Assembly (NCBI GenBank): GCA_010909165.1
Contig: VJWM01000134.1
Coordinates: 186,001 to 250,000, forward strand
DNA from: Anthoceros angustus
Taxonomy: Eukaryota > Streptophyta > Anthocerotopsida > Anthocerotales > Anthocerotaceae
DNA: 64,000 nt
Direction of reading: 5' to 3'
Shown: positions 57,777 to 64,000 of the stretch, in pieces
Position numbering within the stretch: the stretch's first letter is position 1
Layout: every line of letters starts with the position of its first letter
The notes under the pieces: generated by a model
Seen by the model: the letters and a program-made list of their open reading frames with translations, nothing else
Told to the model about the DNA's origin: nothing
Database searches by the model: none
Translations under genes and position numbers: made by a program

Positions 57777-60690
57777 GTATTTATATTATTGTTTAACCTA
57801 TGGAAGTTAAAAGGTAGTTTAAAAGGGTAAATATATCTATATTAGATTATGGTTGACTTCCGTACACCTGATTAATTCATCATTTGGAGAAACGTGAATC
57901 TCCCTCTACTTTCGCGACGCAGTCTTTCCTCTCATCTACTTTCGCGACGCCGTCTTTCCTCTCATCTCTACGCTCAACCGTGCAGAGGCCATCTCCTTTG
58001 TTCCATTTATGCTCTCCTCTCCCTCTGTTTGCACCCACCATCTCCGCCCCAAGCTTTCCGTCAGAGGGCTTGTCTCACGTCTTCCTGGCAAGCTTACAAT
58101 GTCGCGCATTGAAATTGCTAACCTCTCAGAACCAAGAGATTCGGCCGTGTGGCGGCTTGGAAGAAGCTCCGGGTCGGATGGACCACAGGTGGCATGATGG
58201 TGATAATCATCTTCTTGAAAGGTTGGATTGAATGTTAGGGATGACAAGTTGGTCCAAGGCCTAAGGAGCGCATTGGTGGGAAGGGCGTTGTGACAAATCA
58301 CTTTGGCGTGCCTCTGCAACCGCAAGAGGCTACGACTTTGAAGCCACCGACTTGGTGTCAAAGGAGGATTGGCAAAGTTTGACGACCTTGTGTTTTTATA
58401 TGGGAAGCGTGGACGAACACGGGCCAAAAGATTCCCCGATGTATGGCTTTGGGTTTTCTTGTGGAGAAGATCCTAGGAAGGGTGGAAGAAAGCCTATAAA
58501 GCGGTGGTTCTAGGAAGGAAGGCCAACAAGCAAGCAAGGAAGCAAAAGCTGGAAAGGTGGCACTTGTGGAGAAGGTAGGGAAGAAGGGGAGAACGGGCAG
58601 CTAACCCGTGCAACCACATGGTGGCTCAGGCTCGTGACGGGTCAGCCGAGCCAGACACCAAGCCCGAGGTTGCTGGGATGTTCGAGGAACGGCGGGATGG
58701 GAGAGGCGGAGGTATAGTGATGCCACCGTGGATGATCTTGAGGTGCCAAGCGTGGAGAAAGGTCATCATCTTGTCCATGACGCCTGAGCTTTAAGCCATG
58801 GTTCGCTTGCCATGTTTTCGGTCACGGAAGGTAGATGTGTCGTGTCGTGGGTTTGATCGGCGGGTGGGGAAAGGTTGGGCATGCTTCACGGTAGTTTTGT
58901 TCATGCTTCCATCCGGCTTGGTGACCTTGCTGATGTTTTGTTCTCCCACCGATTTTAGAGTTCTCTAGACTGGTTTTTATTGGAATCAGCGGGACCATGC
59001 TAATTTGGTGCGTGGTTGTGAGTGTTGTGGGTTGTGGGTGATGCGGGCACATAGTGAGGCGGGCTTCAATTCGACCCTTCAAAGCGAGATGAGTTTCATT
59101 TGTTTTTCCATCGGCGTGTCGCTCGTGGTGTGCACGAATGTTTGGATCCCCATTATGGCACGTCACGAGACAAGGCTAAGCGTTGAAGCCTGTTGTATCA
59201 CGTGGGTTACATCCCATATGGGCACTGGTGGTGGTCTTGACACGTACTGATTCACATGGTCACAATGTGGATTCATCAATGCTTGACCGCTTTTGATTTT
59301 GCTTGTGTGTGCTTGGGCATATGTGGTCACTGACCATCATCGGTGAAGTCGTGGTGAGGTGCCACTCATACCACGATCAGCATTAAAGCGGTGGTCGTGT
59401 GGCCCTCATCATGACGGTGGTGCTATCCGGGTGGTCACCTCCCATGAGTTCTTGGTCACGTGATCACCCGGCTGTGCACGCCCCGAACACGATAATTTTG
59501 AAGGGGTTAATAATCTCGAAGGGGTTTTCAAATAATCTACGAAGGGGTTTTGATGGGCCCTAAAGCAGTTTTGAAGGCATTAGGAAAACGCTCGAAAAAG
59601 GTGTCACCGGAAAAAATTACTACTTTCCATCTAGCAATGTTTGTGGCCAATGGTGGTCGAAACTCCAACCTAGGGAAATAATGCAAAGTAGGAGCGGTGA
59701 GGAAGGCCGTTCTGCCGGGCAAACGGGTAAACTCGGTTTTGGGATGGAAATGTGGTTTTGTTATGACACCACAAAAGCCACGCAGACGGTATTTCCTAAC
59801 ACGAAACATCGAAGCGGACTTACAACATTAACTCGGGACCCCAAAGCAGATTTCGATTTCACTCATCCCGAGTTCAATCCATCGTCATCACTTGGTCCAC
59901 TTCTCCTCCATTGTCATCACTATCTTGATGACACTTTCACTCGCAGTTGTATGAAAACGCGCCTCATGAGCTTTATATCGCTTTTTGTCCACCGCATACG
60001 GATGTTTCCGTCGTTCAACACAAACCCATGTCTGGGATATGTTTCATTCACAAATACCTCCTGTATGTTTTTAGGTAATGGATCTTATTCCCTTTTTCCT
60101 CGGCATTGGACGGATGGGTTACCACTCTGGCGGACTATGTGTTCTCGCACATATCTCCTTCATACGCATCTATGTGCTCGGTCCGATACTAGTGGATAAG
60201 AAAGTGAGGTCGTGGTGCGTTTAGCTTCACGTCAATGACCTCCCCAATCCGAATGGCATTATGCATGTCCGTATTGCACGGCGAAACATCCCTCTCGGTT
60301 CCGTTATGTCCCCATTCATCCGTGCCATTTCCAGTTGCCTTCCGCATTTTGATATGCCCCCAAATACATATCACGGTGGGAGGTCCCTCAATAATGCCTC
60401 ATCTAGCAAAGCTTCATAGAAGCGCAAGTGGTCGGTGTATGATCCACTTACGCACGTGAAAACCACTTCCAAGGACGTAGCACTAGCCCAATGTTATTCT
60501 CCACAACGATAGCAATCTCCTTCCGGTCCACAGGCTTCCCACCACTTATACTCTTCAATCACCTATGGATGCAAATCTTTTAACCCTTCACGCAAATGGG
60601 CCACACCTTCCATCGGTGATAGGATACTGCCGTTCCTTCTTGTCCCCCTAGCTTCACCGTATGCACCGTAGGATGGTGCTAAGGGAGGCC
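57777..60690. repeat. duplicated block F (degraded copy of E)
   Basis: Directly abuts block E, head to tail. Collinear throughout, but the open frame of E is broken here many times by small losses. The last bases diverge after CACCGTAGGATG. Confidence 0.85.
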
Positions 60691-60965
60691 GTCGGCGCTC
60701 TGCCTCTGCTCATGGGCCGTGGCCGGCGCCCTCCCCTAACACACCACCCATGGGCGCCGGCCGCGCCCTCTAACACCCCTACCCATGGGCCCGTGGCCCG
60801 CCCAACCGCACCGCCCATGGGCGCGGCCGGCGCCCTCCCCTAACACCACCTTGGGCGGCCTCCCCTAACACCTGCCCATGGGGCCGGGCCTCCTAGCACA
60901 CCACATGGGCGGGCCGGTGGCGCCCTCCCCACCTTGCGCCGGGCCGCCACACGGCGGCGCCCTCC
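60691..60965. repeat. GC-rich low-complexity repeat
   Basis: Irregular tandem copies of a unit around CCCATGGGCGCCGGCCGCGCCCTCCCCTAACACC, about 30-35 bp each, with indels. Begins at the end of block F. A start of the same GGGCGCCGGCG motif is seen at the end of block E (57752), truncated. Confidence 0.7.
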
Positions 60966-61014
60966 TCTGTCTTCTTCAAAATAAATATTTAGCGCCTCAA
61001 GAGTAATTCAACCA

Positions 61015-61110
61015 TGGACTGTTGGTCTAGTGTTTGGGAAATAAGTGTAGTAACGAATAGGTTTGTGTTCAAACCTCGTGCCTCCTCAAGTTCAATTTTG
61101 TTGATTTTAA
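61015..61110 (+). mobile_element. tRNA-derived SINE-like head
   Basis: TGGTCTAGTGT at 61023 resembles an RNA polymerase III A box, and GTGTTCAAACCT at 61066 a B box, spaced about 43 bases as in tRNA-derived SINEs. The following sequence becomes T-rich (CAATTTTGTTGATTTT). No second copy is seen in the window. Confidence 0.45.
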
Positions 61111-64000
61111 GGATGCTTGCATGGGCGCATGGGCAACTAACTTTGTTCATTTTAAGGACGTTGGCATTGCCTTAAAGCCCAAGTGGTTGCATTGAGTGCG
61201 GAAGGTTGAAGACCACGGTGGCGACCTTTTGGATGAGGGTCGAGACCCTAGATCTTTGTCTGGCGATCGACCGGCCAGGCCCAAGAATGATACTATTGAA
61301 GGCGAGCAAGCAATGGAGAGAGCGACAACTTGAGGCGGAGGATATGGACCGCCTCGAATATGGCGGTGGTACTTGGCTCGGTTTGCAAGGCATGGATGAG
61401 TCGCCAGCCGCACTCTTGAATGGCTATTGTCGATCTTGATGACCACTTCCTCCTTGAGTTGTTTGTTGCAATGTTCTCACGACCACTTAAATGAGACTCC
61501 GCTAGTACTGATTGTTTTCATTGTGTTCCACCACTTGAAAGTAAAAGTTTTCGGTTGTAATAAACATATGAAAATGGCAGCCCTCTATGCATTGCATTAC
61601 TAAAGCATAAGCGGGCCCACACCCTCATGCTCCCGGTTCGGTGTAGACTTGAAAGTGCATCTTTTATCAAAGATATGACCTCAGAGAGGGTGTGTGCATT
61701 ATCAAAGTAGGGCACATATGCTGTTCTAGGTAAGGTGTTCTTCGTGACAAGGGGGTGCTGTCTCGGCCGAAGGGGGTCAGTATATCCCCCCCTTCAAAAA
61801 TTATCGTGTTCCTGGTTTTAATTTCCCTCCTTGCTTCCAGATGCATTGGATTTGCCAAATTGGGAGACGATGAGTGTGCAGACCAAGGTCCAATCTCAAC
61901 TGATGTTAGAGCTTGCAAGGTTATCCGATGAAGAAGCCCGCTTTCACAAAGAAAGGCACCGGAGGAGCATTCCAAGTTGACTAGCGCTTCTTTGGGCTGA
62001 GCTTATTTGTGCACAACTGGATGGCGACCAAGCAAAGAACGAACAGTTTTGCTCACCTCTTGACTTTCCGGCACTCACTTGTTGTTGCGAGGTCTAACCT
62101 TCAAGGTAATTTCGGTTCCACAGGCGTGCAGCGTTGAAGGGCTACTGCAGGCGCGAAGCTGCCCTCATAGCCAATAGGGAAAACCAAGAGCTTGAACAAC
62201 GATGTCAATCGGCCAAGGCGACGATGCTTTCAACGCATACATGCAATGAGGAAGATGGATGGCTCAATTCCACGATGGATTCCGGTCCTAGCCACTCCAA
62301 GTCTTGCGCGCCCTGCAGGGTTGCAGGTTTGCGTTTGTACGGTGGTTCTCATGTAATGAGGCGGTCTTCTTGCCATGCGGGCATTGCTTCCACGATGCTT
62401 GTTTGTTCCAAGCGTTACGAGGCCTCCGTGTCCACGCCCTCACGGGGTGCAACCTTGATGTGCACCCAAGATGGATTAAATCAGAGGGTGGCCTTTTATA
62501 AGTACCATGCCCAATGACTCATGGCATATAGATGAAGAAGAGGACGGGCGGTAGAATACATTGAACTTCTCGGGGACTACGAAAGCATGGATGCACGTTT
62601 GCCGGAGGGTTGGGAAACACTCCATTGCCACGACAAAGTGAGAACACGTGAGCAGAAGAACATGCTAGAGTCACCGGTCACGCATTGAACCTTGGACCCT
62701 TTTTTTTTGTGTCTGCTTATCCTTCTCGGAGTGTTGCTTGCTTTGTTGTGTAGGCACATATAGGCTTGCTTGTCTCCATTTCTTTACACTTGAAGATACC
62801 CATGTCAACATACGCCACCACATGCTCGACTACCTATTCCGATGAGAACACCATTTGTACGCTGGATGCGACTCACGGTTGCAACTGTTCCAATGACAAC
62901 CTTTGGCAAGGATGATTGTGGTGCGGTGTCCACTGTGTTGGAAAGCACAAAGCGGTGCATTGTTCGGGCATCCTGCATCAATTTGAAGATGGATACCTTC
63001 AACTGTGTTGCGCTGGAGCAACAGGTAAAGCAACTTTGGTTGAAGAACCCGCTCTTCCACAGTTTGTGCACAATGGTGAGATCAACATGCACGGAGCCAT
63101 TGCGGGCGGTTAAGCCTTTCACTCCAACGGAGGGTTTTGTCTTATTGATTGTGCAGCAAGAGTGGAGCTTGAAGGGAAGCCCTACGGATGTGGAATTTGA
63201 CACCTCGAAAGTGCGCATTGTGTAGTTGTGAAGGAGAAAAACACGAAGTACCCATGGCACTCTGCCATGAGATGGGAGTTATTCAAGCGGATGTTGCAGC
63301 CCCTAGGCCACATGTGGATGCACGAGCCGATCGGCGTGCACAGAGTGGACATGGGGATATGTGTGCCGGTGGACACTCGACAAGTGGTCACTTCTGCACT
63401 AATGGCACTTTGCCATGACCAGCGCCACGAACGTGGTGGGTTCGTGCTCGTGGCACTTTGCCGTGACCGAGGATGCCACTAAGATCGACGTGGTCACCCC
63501 GTGCTTCATGCCAAGGTCATTGAGAAGGAGAAGTTGGTGACAGTGCACCAAGCTCGAGGAGGAGACCCAAAGCGGTTATGCCACAGTGTGGACGGTCGAT
63601 AAGGCATAATCCTATGGGTGTGCAGGAGCGAAGGCCTGGACCATTGAAACGGAAGCCACTCTCAAAGCCTGCTAAGGGAGGGCGTGGAAAAAAGAAGGTC
63701 GTGGCAGTGGAGGATTTGCAGTGCCCTCCAGGTGTAGAACATGATGCGACATCGGATGTGGGGATAACTTCATGGTTCTTGCACTTCCAAATAACAAGGA
63801 GAAAGTTTTGTTCTATGTTCTCAAGTGCGTGTCGACATGGGAGCCCTTGCAAGAGGACTACACCTTTAAAGCATCCTTTAAAAATGCCATCTCGTGATAT
63901 CTACAGCAAAGATTACGTTCGCAAACTCTTCACGAAAAGGCTTCAACTTCTCAAATGTCCTTTGCCCAACATGGACGTCCGTGCTCGACAAAAGTGGAGA
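61111..64000 (+). other. unassigned, coding-like remnants without an intact gene
   Basis: Several plus-strand frames have protein-like composition but are interrupted. 62310-62500 encodes a Cys/His pattern LPCGHCFHDACLFQALRG, like the end of a RING finger. 62840-63115 encodes THGCNCSNDNLWQG, an in-frame TGA, then CGVHCVGKHKAVHCSGIL and FEDGYLQLCCAGATGKA. 63750-63898 encodes NFMVLALPNNKEKVLFYVL. Block-like strand agreement suggests one decayed, Cys-rich, possibly transposon-borne gene running off the right edge. I do not recognise it. Confidence 0.3.

Overview
This window looks like nuclear DNA of a land plant, most likely a non-seed plant (bryophyte or lycophyte grade; I cannot name the species). 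The plant calls rest on a CLV1/BAM-type LRR receptor kinase, a PLATZ zinc-finger protein, a thaumatin-like remnant, a LYR-motif protein, a U-box/SPRY protein and a CYP72-clan-like P450. Introns are short: most in the RNase H gene are about 70-140 bp. Degraded Ty3 chromovirus, reverse-transcriptase, hAT-like and MULE-like remains fill the flanks.

Layout. 1-10.85 kb is a transposon graveyard: a minus-strand LTR element with gag-like remains, a broken plus-strand reverse transcriptase, a two-exon minus-strand gene whose C-terminal half resembles a degenerate beta-type N4/N6 DNA methylase, an inverted LTR copy, and the 3' end of a Ty3 chromovirus. 10.85-15.4 kb holds a PLATZ gene with repeated small C-terminal exons and a 442-bp tandem duplication. 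15.4-19.9 kb holds a thaumatin-like pseudogene and an unidentified region. 19.9-30.1 kb is the gene-rich core: the receptor kinase and the U-box/SPRY gene converge, and the LYR gene and an RNase H gene with two RNase H domains diverge from a 220-bp gap.

30-49 kb is the most unusual part. One small alpha/beta-hydrolase gene and its flanks occur five times in head-to-tail, unequally truncated units, followed by two complementary broken copies of one P450 gene. Most joins show 5-10 bp of shared sequence. Two places, one in the hydrolase and one in a hAT transposase, show a copy of nearby DNA pasted into a gene and flanked by a 47-66 bp duplication of the host. This looks like repeated replication template switching, unless the assembly is chimeric.

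49-61 kb contains two more pairs of duplicated transposon-rich blocks. Differences between the copies are concentrated at CTG/CAG trinucleotides, which looks like base-calling error at CHG-methylated cytosines rather than evolution. 61-64 kb contains a tRNA-derived SINE-like head and unassigned, broken coding-like sequence.

Limits: there is no strong sign of an operon-like or defence system. All exon boundaries were read by eye from splice consensus and reading-frame continuity. Copy differences in homopolymers and CWG sites should be treated as possibly technical.
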